Shown here: one piece after another, positions 1-7,771 of the stretch | Layout of the letters: every line of letters begins with the position of its first letter | How positions within the stretch are numbered: the stretch's first letter is position 1 | Assembly: GCA_913047625.1 (NCBI GenBank) | Contig: CAJWUJ010000011.1 | Coordinates: 1 to 43,797, forward strand | From: an uncultured Dehalococcoidia bacterium | Lineage (GTDB): Bacteria; Chloroflexota; Dehalococcoidia; Lucifugimonadales; CAJWUJ01 | DNA: 43,797 bases | Direction: 5' to 3' | The notes under the pieces: generated by a model | Databases searched by the model: none | The model's input: only the letters and a program-made list of their open reading frames with translations | Told to the model about the DNA's origin: nothing | Program-made: the position numbers and the translations under genes

Positions 1-66
1 GCGACGGTCTTGAAAACCGTTATAGGGGCAACTCTATCGTGGGTTCGAATCCCACTCCCTCCGCCA
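1..66 (+). tRNA. tRNA-Ser(UGA), 5' end outside window
   Basis: The visible part begins just before the anticodon arm. A 5-bp stem (ACGGT/ACCGT) encloses the loop CTTGAAA, giving anticodon TGA, which reads UCA-type serine codons. A long variable arm follows (about 33-50), as expected for class II tRNAs such as Ser. The T arm GTGGG-TTCGAAT-CCCAC is intact, then the 3' acceptor strand, discriminator G and an encoded CCA at 64-66. The D arm and 5' acceptor strand lie upstream of the window. Confidence 0.93.
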
Positions 67-91
67 AATTTAAACCTTACGGAGCAACACC

Positions 92-577
92 ATGCCTTCA
101 TTTGACATTGTTTCAAAAACTGATCTCATGGAAGTGGATAATGCGATCAATAACGTTCTACGAGAAGTTAAAACACGATTCGATTTTAAGGGATCGAAGT
201 GTTCCTTAGAAAGGACGAAGGACACAATTACATTAATCGCAGATGATGACTTAAAGTTACGCCAATTAGTTGAATTACTAAAGGTTAATATAAACCGAAG
301 AAATCTGGATCATAGATGTCTCGATTTAAAACCTGCGGAGCGAGCTACAGGTGAATCCATGCGACAAATAGCTGTCATAAAACAAGGGATTAGTAATGAG
401 ATCGCCAAGGATATTTCAAAGGAAATCCGCAATAGTAAAATTAAAGTCCAAGTATCGATTCAAGGAGATGAACTCAGAATTTCAGGGAAAAAACGGGACG
501 ATTTACAACAAGCCATTGCTTTAGCCAAGAAACTAGAGCTAGACCAGCCTTTACAATTCGTAAACATGCGTGACTAG
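92..577 (+). CDS. yajQ: YajQ family nucleotide-binding protein (DUF520)
   Basis: This 161-residue protein matches the YajQ/DUF520 family along its whole length. It opens with MPSFDIVSKTD and carries the characteristic N-terminal segment with TRFDFKGS near residues 29-36 and the C-terminal VQVSIQGDELRISGKKRDDLQ region near 119-139. Family members have a double ferredoxin-like fold; one has been reported to bind cyclic di-GMP and others bind nucleotides or RNA, so the exact role is uncertain. The ATG at 92 follows a GGAG at 81-84. It begins 25 bases after the tRNA and may share its transcript. Length is normal for the family. Confidence 0.93.
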   Translation: MPSFDIVSKTDLMEVDNAINNVLREVKTRFDFKGSKCSLERTKDTITLIADDDLKLRQLVELLKVNINRRNLDHRCLDLKPAERATGESMRQIAVIKQGISNEIAKDISKEIRNSKIKVQVSIQGDELRISGKKRDDLQQAIALAKKLELDQPLQFVNMRD

Positions 578-611
578 CCCATTATTTACCCGTCTTTGTT
601 GAGGTATCAAC

Positions 612-1148
612 CTACAGGTCCAAACTCCTAAATTTTTCCGGGTCAAAGTTTGTTATATCTTTGGTACCGTTATCAAGCTTCTTACTCATATATTTACGAC
701 TTCTAAGTGCCAGGTATTCAAAATGCGCACGTGCGTGAGGAACATCTGCCCGGAGTTGTTCATAAATATAATTTTTCAGTTTAGACCAAAGAACCATCGA
801 CTCCCAGCCTACCATCGGAATCAATTCTTGCTCTGAAACCAATCCCTGATACAAAAAATATCCTAACCGTTGGTAACTGTATATGAGATTATTAACTTTC
901 CGGATTTCATTTTCCGTCAAGCTATCAGCCTTGATTTCATCTGAGGGGTCGTGAATGAGTTGCTGCTCAGTCTCAACAATTTCTTGGGGTCTTAAGTGGT
1001 CATAAATTGACACTAAAACCTGCAATCTCCTAGCCTTAGCTGAAATGCGTAATTGATAGAGAGCAAAAAGAGATCCCAAAGCAACCATGATACACGTAAC
1101 AAGGGTTGCCCATCCTCCCACTATTCTAGCCAAATCTAAATCAGACAT
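612..1148 (-). CDS. hypothetical protein with one N-terminal membrane segment
   Basis: I do not recognise a family. The 178 residues start with a short acidic lead and then a hydrophobic stretch at about 9-32 (VGGWATLVTCIMVALGSLFA), most likely a single membrane anchor. The soluble part contains a conserved-looking SIYDHLRPQEIVE segment near 47-59 and is rich in charged and aromatic residues, consistent with a helical cytoplasmic domain. This resembles small bacterial proteins of the DUF4760 type (TM, then a helix starting around a YDHLR-like motif), but that is only a guess. It converges with yajQ and diverges from msrB, so it is probably transcribed alone. Confidence 0.6.
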   Translation of the reverse strand: MSDLDLARIVGGWATLVTCIMVALGSLFALYQLRISAKARRLQVLVSIYDHLRPQEIVETEQQLIHDPSDEIKADSLTENEIRKVNNLIYSYQRLGYFLYQGLVSEQELIPMVGWESMVLWSKLKNYIYEQLRADVPHARAHFEYLALRSRKYMSKKLDNGTKDITNFDPEKFRSLDL

Positions 1149-1218
1149 GCCATTGATTCCATAATAAGACTTACCATCCTCTACTTAGTAAAATTATACA
1201 TCAATTTTGCCATCGGAT

Positions 1219-1247
1219 TTGACGCAACAGGTATTAGTTGTTATTAA
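1219..1247 (+). promoter_or_regulatory. candidate sigma-A promoter of msrB
   Basis: TTGACG (1219-1224), a 17-base spacer and TATTAA (1242-1247) lie about 30 bases before the msrB start. The -35 is near consensus and the -10 is weaker. The call rests on sequence alone. Confidence 0.45.
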
Positions 1248-1277
1248 TAAAGACAAGCTTTGAACGGAGAGTGATAT

Positions 1278-1655
1278 ATGGATAATGAAGATCTAAAGAA
1301 AAGATTGACTCCTGAACAATATGATGTCACCCAAAATAAAGCAACAGAAAGGCCTTTCACAGGTAAATACTTAGACTGTAAAGAACCAGGAGACTATCTC
1401 TGTATTTGTTGTGATAAACCGCTGTTTTCATCCGAAACCAAATATGACTCAGGATGTGGATGGCCTAGCTTTTGGAATCCAATCGATGGATCGGAAATCC
1501 GTGAAGAAACGGATACTTCTTTTGGAACGATTAGAACAGAGGTCTTATGTTCCTCATGCAATGCGCATCTGGGACACGTTTTCCCTGACGGACCACAACC
1601 TACTGGCACCCGCTACTGCATCAATTCTGCTTCACTTAATTTCAAGAAGTCTTGA
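1278..1655 (+). CDS. msrB: peptide-methionine (R)-S-oxide reductase MsrB
   Basis: MsrB reduces methionine-R-sulfoxide in oxidised proteins, using thioredoxin. The 125-residue protein is a complete single-domain MsrB. It has the zinc-binding cysteine pairs C42/C45 and C91/C94, the SGCGWPSF signature with a likely resolving cysteine C60, and the catalytic cysteine C114 in the RYCIN motif near the C-terminus. The start follows GGAGAG about 8 bases upstream. No MsrA domain is fused and no msrA lies beside it. It converges with the CMD-like gene. Cytoplasmic: no signal peptide is visible. Confidence 0.97.
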   Translation: MDNEDLKKRLTPEQYDVTQNKATERPFTGKYLDCKEPGDYLCICCDKPLFSSETKYDSGCGWPSFWNPIDGSEIREETDTSFGTIRTEVLCSSCNAHLGHVFPDGPQPTGTRYCINSASLNFKKS

Positions 1656-1710
1656 TGTAATTCACGGCAAGTGCAATTAGTATGTCCACCCTCCCCCATA
1701 GCTTGGCCCT

Positions 1711-2094
1711 CTAGGCATTTTCCGGCTGCACTGATTCTGCATTGACAACAGAACCCCACGCTTTAACACCTCTCTCGAAAGCAACTCCACCTAATGGGAG
1801 AAAAACTACTTTCAGTGCCGCAAGAATCTCATCTTTAGTAGCTCCTTCTTTGAGTGCAACATTGACATGTTTGGCAATATGATCAACTTCCGCTCCTAGT
1901 GCTGTCAAAGTAACAATCTGGAGTAACTCCTTAGTTTTTCGATCGAGGTGTGCTTCTTCTGTGTACGTCTGTTTTGCGAAAGCATCATAAGACTTTAACC
2001 AGTCGTAGTCTTCACGAGCCATTACCGTATGGTAACCCACAACATACCCTCTATTCTTATATACATCATTAATAAACTCCTGTTGGCTTTTCAT
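1711..2094 (-). CDS. carboxymuconolactone decarboxylase-like (CMD/AhpD fold) protein, cysteine-free
   Basis: The 127 residues match the CMD superfamily. The core helix at about 53-80 (KTKELLQIVTLTALGAEVDH...AKH) is followed by the LKEGATKDEILAALKV segment typical of the family. AhpD-type members use a CxxC pair in the core helix as a peroxidase or disulfide relay; this protein has no cysteine at all. The same place carries E69, D71, H72 and H76, so a thiol mechanism is excluded and a decarboxylase-like or non-enzymatic role is more likely. Members with a similar layout often sit in catabolic loci, but the substrate cannot be read here. It has a good AGGAGG site just upstream (about 2100 on the complementary strand). 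Confidence 0.85.
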   Translation of the reverse strand: MKSQQEFINDVYKNRGYVVGYHTVMAREDYDWLKSYDAFAKQTYTEEAHLDRKTKELLQIVTLTALGAEVDHIAKHVNVALKEGATKDEILAALKVVFLPLGGVAFERGVKAWGSVVNAESVQPENA

Positions 2095-2280
2095 AAAGTC
2101 CTCCTTTATTGATTCAGGTAGTCAGTATGCTAATTATCAGAATTAACACCTCTGTTTTGTCGAACCTGATGATCGTACTTTTCTTGACTTAGTGTATATT
2201 CTATTATGTTGTATATTCCAAATTCAGAAAAGCTGCTTCTGCTTTCTAGCTTCCAGTAGGAATATCTACGGAGATTGTTA

Positions 2281-2439
2281 ATGAGAACTAATTGGATAAA
2301 TGACCATCCAAAAGCTTGCACATGCCAGCTATGCGTAGAAAAACGTCTTCTTAAGATGAGCACGCCAAAAAAAATTGGCAAGAATACAAAATGCCCTTGC
2401 GGAAGCGGTTTCAAGTACAAGAAATGTCATGGGCTTTAG
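2281..2439 (+). CDS. 52-residue SEC-C zinc-motif peptide (stand-alone SecA-tail-like)
   Basis: A short reading frame encodes 52 residues ending in a SEC-C motif: C38-P-C40-G-S-G ... Y46-K-K-C49-H50, preceded by the KIGKNT stretch that also precedes this motif in SecA tails. In SecA this C-terminal zinc finger binds SecB and ribosomes; stand-alone SEC-C proteins are known but mostly uncharacterised. The N-terminal half holds a second possible metal site (H9, C13, C15, C18). A CGGAG site at 2269-2273 is 7 bases from the ATG. The frame stops 26 bases before the convergent typA stop. The motif is too specific to be chance, so I treat it as a real gene; its function is unknown. Confidence 0.8.
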   Translation: MRTNWINDHPKACTCQLCVEKRLLKMSTPKKIGKNTKCPCGSGFKYKKCHGL

Positions 2440-2465
2440 TTTTATTATTCAGCCTAACGCGGAAC

Positions 2466-4289
2466 TCAGCGGTTGCGAGTACTTCGGTAACGCTCCTGAG
2501 CACCCAAAATCTGTTTACGAAGTCTAATACTTTTCGGGGTCACCTCTATGAGCTCGTCTGAGGCTATAAAAGATACCGCCTCTTCGAGTTCTAATTTTAA
2601 TGGAGGTTCGAGGCGTTCAACAATTTCAGACGTCGAAGAACGCATATTGGTCATCTTTCTTTCTTTACAAATATTGACATTCAAATCGTCATTACGAGAA
2701 TGTATCCCCACGATCATACCTGCATAAATAGGTGTTTGCGGAGGTAACAAGGTTTGTCCATGTTGTTGCGCATTCCGAATACCGTAACTAATAGCCACCC
2801 CATTTTCAGACGCGACCATAGACCCAGTACGAAAAGATTTCATTGATCCACCCATGGGTTGAAACTCTAAAAATTCATTAGTCATCACCCCTTCGCCCCG
2901 AACTAGTCTCAAAAAAGTCCCTCGAAATCCTATGAGACCACGAGTAGGAATCTTGAAACAAATCCTTACTCCAGTGTCATTATCATTTTTAATTTCGGTA
3001 AGAACTCCAAGCCTTTGCGCTAATTCTTCAGTAAGTGTTCCTACAAATTCTTGTCTCGTATCAATAGTCACAAGCTCATAGGGCTCACATTTCTTTCCTT
3101 CTATCGAACGAATTATGGCTTCTGGACGAGAAACTTGAAATTCCAAACCATCTCTTCTCAGGTTCTCTATCAAAACTGATAGATGAAGTTCACCACGACC
3201 TGCTACTAAAAATTCGTCGGAACTCTCTGTTCTAGAAATCTGTAAGCTTACGTTTGTACGAATCTCCCTTTGAAGTCTCTCCCATAGAACCCGGGAGGTT
3301 GCATATTGCCCATCTCGTCCAGCAAAAGGGGATGTGTTCACACCAAAACGCATAGTCACAACAGGATCTGCAATTCTAATTCTTTCAATCGGCTCAGGAT
3401 TATCTAATGCGGCAATAGTATCCCCAATAGTGACCTCAGCCATTCCTGCAACCGCAATAATATCGCCTGTCCTAGCTTGATTCACCGGAGTTCTATTGAG
3501 ATCCTTAAAAGTAAAAAGGTATTCTATCTTACTGTCTAAATCCTGACATTCCTGACCAATAACAGCAACTGACATTCCTTTCTCTATCGATCCTCTGAAA
3601 ATCCTTCCAACAGCAATTTGTCCAAGATGATTATCATAATCCAATGAAGCTACTAGTAACTGTAAATCCCCTTCAGCATCACCAGAAGGTCCAGGAATGT
3701 ATTCCAAAATCGCATCAAATAAAGGACTCATGTCATTCCGGGGATCAGCAAGGTTCCTGACAGCATAGCCATCCCTGGCAGAAGCATAAAGTACAGGACA
3801 GTCTAGTTGATCAGCTGTCACAGCAGTCTCTAAAAGCAAATCTTGAATTTCATTGACAATGTCAGCAACGCGTTCCGTTTCACGATCAATTTTGTTGATT
3901 ACAAAAATTGGCTGCAGCCCTTTTTGCATTGCTATATTTAAAACATAACGCGTCTGAGACATAGGACCGTCAACTGCATCAACCAACAGAAGACAACCAT
4001 CAGCCATATTAACAACACGTTCAACCTCTCCACTAAAATCAACATGGCCTGGCGTGTCGATAATATTTAGTTTGACACCGTTATACTGGATAGCTGTATT
4101 CTTTGCCAAGATAGTGATACCACGTTCTTTTTCCTGAGGATCTGAATCCATAATCAAGTCACCAATGCGTTGATCATCACGTAACAGTTGATTATGCCTC
4201 AACATGGCATCAACTAAAGTTGTTTTTCCATGGTCCACATGCGCAACTATTGCAACATTTCTTAAATCTTTATGTATTTTTATTGCCAT
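2466..4289 (-). CDS. typA: ribosome-associated GTPase TypA/BipA
   Basis: TypA (BipA) is a translational GTPase that binds the 70S ribosome and supports 50S assembly and stress or cold adaptation. The 607 residues are full length. The GTPase motifs are AHVDHGKTT (16-24), RGITI in switch I, DTPGHVD, NKID and a SA-type G5 (ASARDG). These are followed by the EF-Tu-like domain 2, EF-G-like domains III and V, and the TypA-specific C-terminal domain (GVMTNEF...GSMKSFRTGSM, then SSTSEIVERLEPP). It converges with the SEC-C peptide and is separated from the RidA-like gene by 212 bases, so it is probably monocistronic. Confidence 0.98.
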   Translation of the reverse strand: MAIKIHKDLRNVAIVAHVDHGKTTLVDAMLRHNQLLRDDQRIGDLIMDSDPQEKERGITILAKNTAIQYNGVKLNIIDTPGHVDFSGEVERVVNMADGCLLLVDAVDGPMSQTRYVLNIAMQKGLQPIFVINKIDRETERVADIVNEIQDLLLETAVTADQLDCPVLYASARDGYAVRNLADPRNDMSPLFDAILEYIPGPSGDAEGDLQLLVASLDYDNHLGQIAVGRIFRGSIEKGMSVAVIGQECQDLDSKIEYLFTFKDLNRTPVNQARTGDIIAVAGMAEVTIGDTIAALDNPEPIERIRIADPVVTMRFGVNTSPFAGRDGQYATSRVLWERLQREIRTNVSLQISRTESSDEFLVAGRGELHLSVLIENLRRDGLEFQVSRPEAIIRSIEGKKCEPYELVTIDTRQEFVGTLTEELAQRLGVLTEIKNDNDTGVRICFKIPTRGLIGFRGTFLRLVRGEGVMTNEFLEFQPMGGSMKSFRTGSMVASENGVAISYGIRNAQQHGQTLLPPQTPIYAGMIVGIHSRNDDLNVNICKERKMTNMRSSTSEIVERLEPPLKLELEEAVSFIASDELIEVTPKSIRLRKQILGAQERYRSTRNR

Positions 4290-4460
4290 ACTGTCTAGCT
4301 AATTCTAAGACCTCATCTCCGTGTAGACAAGCTACAAATCTATTCTGTATAGCATAAATCTGCTTCCAAGGACCTATAGCCTCCGTATAATCAATGCATC
4401 TGTGATTGTACGATAGCTCAAAACAAGTAATTTGATCCGCCTATAGCAGATTACAAATTG

Positions 4461-4469
4461 TGATACAAT
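4461..4469 (+). promoter_or_regulatory. candidate extended -10 promoter for the RidA-like gene
   Basis: TGATACAAT is an extended -10 element (TGn plus TACAAT). No good -35 lies 16-18 bases upstream. It implies transcription starting near 4476, about 25 bases before the ATG at 4502. That also argues against the TTG at 4460 as the start codon. Confidence 0.4.
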
Positions 4470-4501
4470 TCGGCTTAATTCAGGCTACTAGGAGGGAAAC
4501 T

Positions 4502-4897
4502 ATGGCACAGATCCAACGGAAAAACCCAACATCAATGATTACTATGGCAGGTTTACATCAGACTGTGAAAGTCGGTCCGTGGCTATTTATAGCAGGTCAA
4601 GTTCCTTTGGACTCTGATGGAAACTTCTATGGAGAAGGCGACCCTGAAAAACAAATTAATCAAATATACACAAATCTTAAAAATGCCTGTGCTGAATACG
4701 GCGGCACACTTGCTAATATGGTGAAAACAACCACGTATGTTACCAATACAGATTGCTTCGCAGCAGTCAGTAAAGCTCGCCAAGAGGCATACGGGGACGA
4801 TGCACCTGTAAATGCTACAGTAGTGGTAGCCGCTCTATTCAAACCAGAATGGTCTATCGAAATAGAAGCATTAGCCTATATTCCAGAAAGCAGTTAA
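4502..4897 (+). CDS. RidA/YjgF-YER057c-UK114 family protein, catalytic Arg missing
   Basis: The 131 residues match the Rid family: GPWLFIAGQVPLD (25-37), NLKNACAEYGGTLANMVKTTTYV (58-80) and the IEIEALA end (119-125). RidA enzymes hydrolyse reactive 2-aminoacrylate and related imines, using an arginine equivalent to E. coli RidA Arg105. Aligning its PARSCVEVARL with PVNATVVVAAL here puts Ala111 at that position. The protein is therefore probably in another Rid subfamily with a different or lost activity. I chose the ATG at 4502 because AGGAGGG at 4490-4496 sits just upstream; a longer frame from 4460 adds unconserved residues. The next gene starts 67 bases downstream in the same direction. Confidence 0.9.
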   Translation: MAQIQRKNPTSMITMAGLHQTVKVGPWLFIAGQVPLDSDGNFYGEGDPEKQINQIYTNLKNACAEYGGTLANMVKTTTYVTNTDCFAAVSKARQEAYGDDAPVNATVVVAALFKPEWSIEIEALAYIPESS

Positions 4898-4964
4898 TTA
4901 TCATCTATCTGAAAAAACATTCCTATTTGCATACATGGCAAACTTGTTTAAGTAGGTAGTTACA

Positions 4965-5987
4965 GTGCCACTTTCAATTGGATTTCTTACTTATGGAGAC
5001 TTGCCTCCTAGTCGCTTGATTGCGCTAGCTCGCTTGTTAGAGGAGCTCGGCTATGATTGGTTGTGGCATGCGGATGAAAAATTTCATCGTGACCCATGGG
5101 TTACCCTTCCTCTCATTGCAAAAAATACCAGTAAATTAGGTCTAGGCATTGCTGTTACCGAACCTTACTCAAGACATCCTGCTCTAATAGCAATGGCTGT
5201 TGCTACCCTAGCAGAAGTAGCTCCAAATAGACTCATTTTGGGACTTGGAGCTGGTGGCCCAGGTTTTCCAGCGATGGGGATTGAGAGAAAACATCCAGCA
5301 GAAACATTGAGGCACGCAATTGGAATTATCCGATCAATGTTAGCTGGTGAATCATCAACTTTGAGCAATGAAATCCTGACGACACGAAACGCACAACTTA
5401 GTTTTGAATCACATGCTCACATTCCCATTATTCTAGGCACACGTAGCAAATATATTTTACAGCTGGCTGGAGAATTAGCTGATGGAGTAATGACCGCAGC
5501 TTTTGCGTCCACGGAAGGGCTCAACCACGCTTTAGATAACGTCAATATAGGGGAAAAGAAACGAACAAAGCCAACTGAGTTCTTTCACAAGGTATGCCGA
5601 GTAGATCTATGCATCGATGATAACATCGCAAACGCATACGAGGCTGTCAAACCAGGAGTAGCCTTACCCTTGTGGGCTAATTTTCCAAATTTTAAATTCT
5701 TGAAACCTCTTGGATTACTGCCAGTTCCTGACAATTTATATCAAATGTTAGCAAAGAGAGACTATAACTTAATGTTGCAAAAAGCGCATTTAGTCCCCGA
5801 CAACTATATCCGACATATGGTTGTTGCAGGAAATCAGGAACAGGTAGTAAAGCAAATGATCCAGATAGCACAAACTGGCGTCAACCAAATTACCATACGG
5901 GCAATTCCTTCATCCAGAAGCACCGTGGAATCAATTCTGACCCAGTTCGCAAATGAAATCATTCCCGAAGTTCTGAAACAATGTTAG
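4965..5987 (+). CDS. LLM class (luciferase-like) flavin-dependent oxidoreductase
   Basis: The 340-residue protein has the bacterial luciferase-like TIM-barrel: LARLLEELGYDWLWHADE (23-40), GLGIAVTEPYSRHPALIAMA, LAEVAPNRLILGLGAGGPG (near 82-101) and a C-terminal QITIRAIPSSRSTVESILTQFANEI region. The family uses FMN or coenzyme F420 with diverse substrates; neither cofactor nor substrate can be fixed from sequence. The start is a GTG at 4965 with a weak upstream site (AGTAGG). The nuclease gene follows after 24 bases, so they probably share a transcript. LLM proteins are expanded in SAR202-type Chloroflexota, and a second, dissimilar one lies at 39833. Confidence 0.9.
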   Translation: MPLSIGFLTYGDLPPSRLIALARLLEELGYDWLWHADEKFHRDPWVTLPLIAKNTSKLGLGIAVTEPYSRHPALIAMAVATLAEVAPNRLILGLGAGGPGFPAMGIERKHPAETLRHAIGIIRSMLAGESSTLSNEILTTRNAQLSFESHAHIPIILGTRSKYILQLAGELADGVMTAAFASTEGLNHALDNVNIGEKKRTKPTEFFHKVCRVDLCIDDNIANAYEAVKPGVALPLWANFPNFKFLKPLGLLPVPDNLYQMLAKRDYNLMLQKAHLVPDNYIRHMVVAGNQEQVVKQMIQIAQTGVNQITIRAIPSSRSTVESILTQFANEIIPEVLKQC

Positions 5988-6011
5988 CTATACATCGACA
6001 AGAGGTCCATA

Positions 6012-6737
6012 ATGACAACAGCTTTAACAGTTAGCGGTAAATGGCTGTCCCAGCTAGCAGGATATAACCCATGTTATCGTTGCATTTGGATAGGCTACAA
6101 CGTACGGCCTCTTCCTTACCAAATGTTTCCTGGGATTTTTAGTACTATAGATTCGTACAACAAGAAGATTGTACACGCTTATATAGATGAGCACGGTAAA
6201 CTTCCAGATTGGCTGGCAAGTCTTGGTAGCATCGATCATTACATAAAACCTCCCCACTACTCAAAATTTTCAATATTTCACGAACAATCAGGCATAACTC
6301 TTCGAGGCGAGGCCGACGGTATATTCCGAATGACTGATGCTTCCTTAACGATTATTGACTACAAGACTTCACGTTATAGTACAAACCAGGAGTACTTGCT
6401 AGCTGGATATGAAATTCAACTCAATGCATATGCTTTCATTGCTAATGAATTAGGCATGGGACCAGTAAAACACATTGCCTTGGTCTACATGGAACCTTTA
6501 ACAGAACAAAGTACTATCGATGAAGTTGATTCTGTAATCTCTCAAGCTGGTTTCTTAATGCAGTTCCAGCCCAAAATTGTACCTGTCACATTACATCCAG
6601 ATAAGCTGATTCCCAATCTTTTATCGAAAGCACAACAGGTATTGCAATCGCCCATTGCCCCGAATAGAAGTTCTACATGTAAAAACTGTGTAGCTATTGA
6701 TACACTAACCGAAGCTGCTATACAGAATCCAAGTTGA
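6012..6737 (+). CDS. PD-(D/E)XK nuclease family protein (Cas4/RecB-like) with two CxxC pairs
   Basis: The 241 residues contain a RecB/Cas4-type nuclease core: GEADGIF with D102, IIDYKTS with D116 and K118, and the trailing QxxxY motif Q136-LNA-Y140, all in the usual order. Cysteine pairs flank the core, C21/C24 (CYRC) at the N-terminus and C223/C226 (CKNC) at the C-terminus. This recalls the four-cysteine iron-sulfur staple of Cas4 and AddB, although those use a 1+3 spacing rather than 2+2. No helicase, Cas1/Cas2 or repeat array is nearby, so CRISPR adaptation is not supported. AGAGGT precedes the ATG. It lies between the LLM gene and nudC. Function beyond a probable metal-dependent DNA nuclease is unknown. 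Confidence 0.82.
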   Translation: MTTALTVSGKWLSQLAGYNPCYRCIWIGYNVRPLPYQMFPGIFSTIDSYNKKIVHAYIDEHGKLPDWLASLGSIDHYIKPPHYSKFSIFHEQSGITLRGEADGIFRMTDASLTIIDYKTSRYSTNQEYLLAGYEIQLNAYAFIANELGMGPVKHIALVYMEPLTEQSTIDEVDSVISQAGFLMQFQPKIVPVTLHPDKLIPNLLSKAQQVLQSPIAPNRSSTCKNCVAIDTLTEAAIQNPS

Positions 6738-6817
6738 TTAACAAAAGATCATTCTTATTAAAAATATATTAAAATTAATCAAGTATTGATTACTATATTT
6801 TGAGGACAGGTGTTGCT

Positions 6818-7738
6818 ATGAACAATTCATCGCATGTATTTTCAGGAAATCCTTTGGACAGAGGACATCGAGAAAGACGAGATGAAAAATGGCTATTGGA
6901 AATTGCGGGATCCCCTTCCTCAAAATTTCTCCTTTTTTATGGCTCGCAAGTTGCTTTGTCGCAAGACCAAAAAAAATCGCTTCTTTGGACTAATCCTGAG
7001 GTTATGGATGACTTCAATATCCAAACTACGCCAATATTTCTTGGATTGATGAACAAACAAGCACATTTCGTTATCGATGCAGAAAAATCCAATATTCCGA
7101 CAAAACTTTTGTGCTCAAAGTTTAACTCCACATTTGAAGAAATCAGGCCAGCAGCTGAAAAAGTCAGCAAAGAAGAAGCAAGTATTATTGCACAAGCTCA
7201 CAGCCAACTTATTTGGCATCAAAACACAATTTACTGTTCTTCCTGTGGATCTTCTACTTCCATGAGGCAAGGCGGGCAGATGCGGCTTTGTGACAACTGC
7301 AACATGGAACATTTTCCTCGAACAAATCCAGTTATGATAGTGCTAGTTTCGAACGGTGACTACTGCCTTTTAGGACAATCTCACGGCAGATTAGCCAATA
7401 TGAACATGTATTCAGCTCTTGCAGGATTTATAGACCAGGGAGAATCAATTGAAGAAGCGGTTGCACGGGAGGTACTTGAGGAAGCAGGTATCCGAGTATC
7501 TGAGATCAAATATCATTCATCCCAACCTTGGCCACTCCCCCATTCTCTGATGATAGGATGCCACGCTCTCGCAGACACCACAGATATTCATAAAGACGAG
7601 GAGGAAATGATTGATGTTCAATGGTTCCACAGAAATGAAATCCTGTTAGCACTCAATAATTCCAGTAAATTACTATCAATTCCCGGGCCAACTGCTATAG
7701 CTCATCACTTGATTAAGAGTTGGGCATTGAGACAGTAG
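6818..7738 (+). CDS. nudC: NAD+ diphosphatase NudC (zinc-ribbon Nudix hydrolase)
   Basis: NudC cleaves NAD(H) to NMN(H) and AMP and can remove NAD caps from RNA 5' ends. The 306 residues show an N-terminal domain, a zinc ribbon (C140, C143, C158, C161), the Nudix box at 203-225 (GFIDQGES...REVLEEAGI, with the REVLEE catalytic helix) and the NudC hallmark SQPWPLPHSLM (235-245). Another TTG start at 6800 exists, but the ATG at 6818 has TGAGGACAGG at a proper distance and begins the conserved part, so I use it. It lies 80 bases after the nuclease gene and may share its transcript. Confidence 0.95.
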   Translation: MNNSSHVFSGNPLDRGHRERRDEKWLLEIAGSPSSKFLLFYGSQVALSQDQKKSLLWTNPEVMDDFNIQTTPIFLGLMNKQAHFVIDAEKSNIPTKLLCSKFNSTFEEIRPAAEKVSKEEASIIAQAHSQLIWHQNTIYCSSCGSSTSMRQGGQMRLCDNCNMEHFPRTNPVMIVLVSNGDYCLLGQSHGRLANMNMYSALAGFIDQGESIEEAVAREVLEEAGIRVSEIKYHSSQPWPLPHSLMIGCHALADTTDIHKDEEEMIDVQWFHRNEILLALNNSSKLLSIPGPTAIAHHLIKSWALRQ

Positions 7739-7771
7739 CACCCCTTGCTACCGACTCACAAGAATATGCAG

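Noticed and set aside
1411-1680. 89-codon frame on the plus strand inside msrB
   Set aside because: It lies in another frame of a well-conserved gene and has no family similarity.
2130-2420. Open frame of 96 codons on the minus strand
   Set aside because: It overlaps the SEC-C peptide on the opposite strand, has no ribosome site or recognisable motif, and the peptide's zinc motif is far more specific.
4460-4501. Upstream TTG start for the RidA-like gene
   Set aside because: The upstream residues are not conserved, the region overlaps a likely extended -10, and AGGAGGG favours the ATG at 4502.
6012-6737. Cas4-type CRISPR adaptation gene
   Set aside because: Nuclease motifs fit, but no Cas1/Cas2 genes or repeat array are in the window, and the Cys spacing (2+2) does not match Cas4 (1+3).
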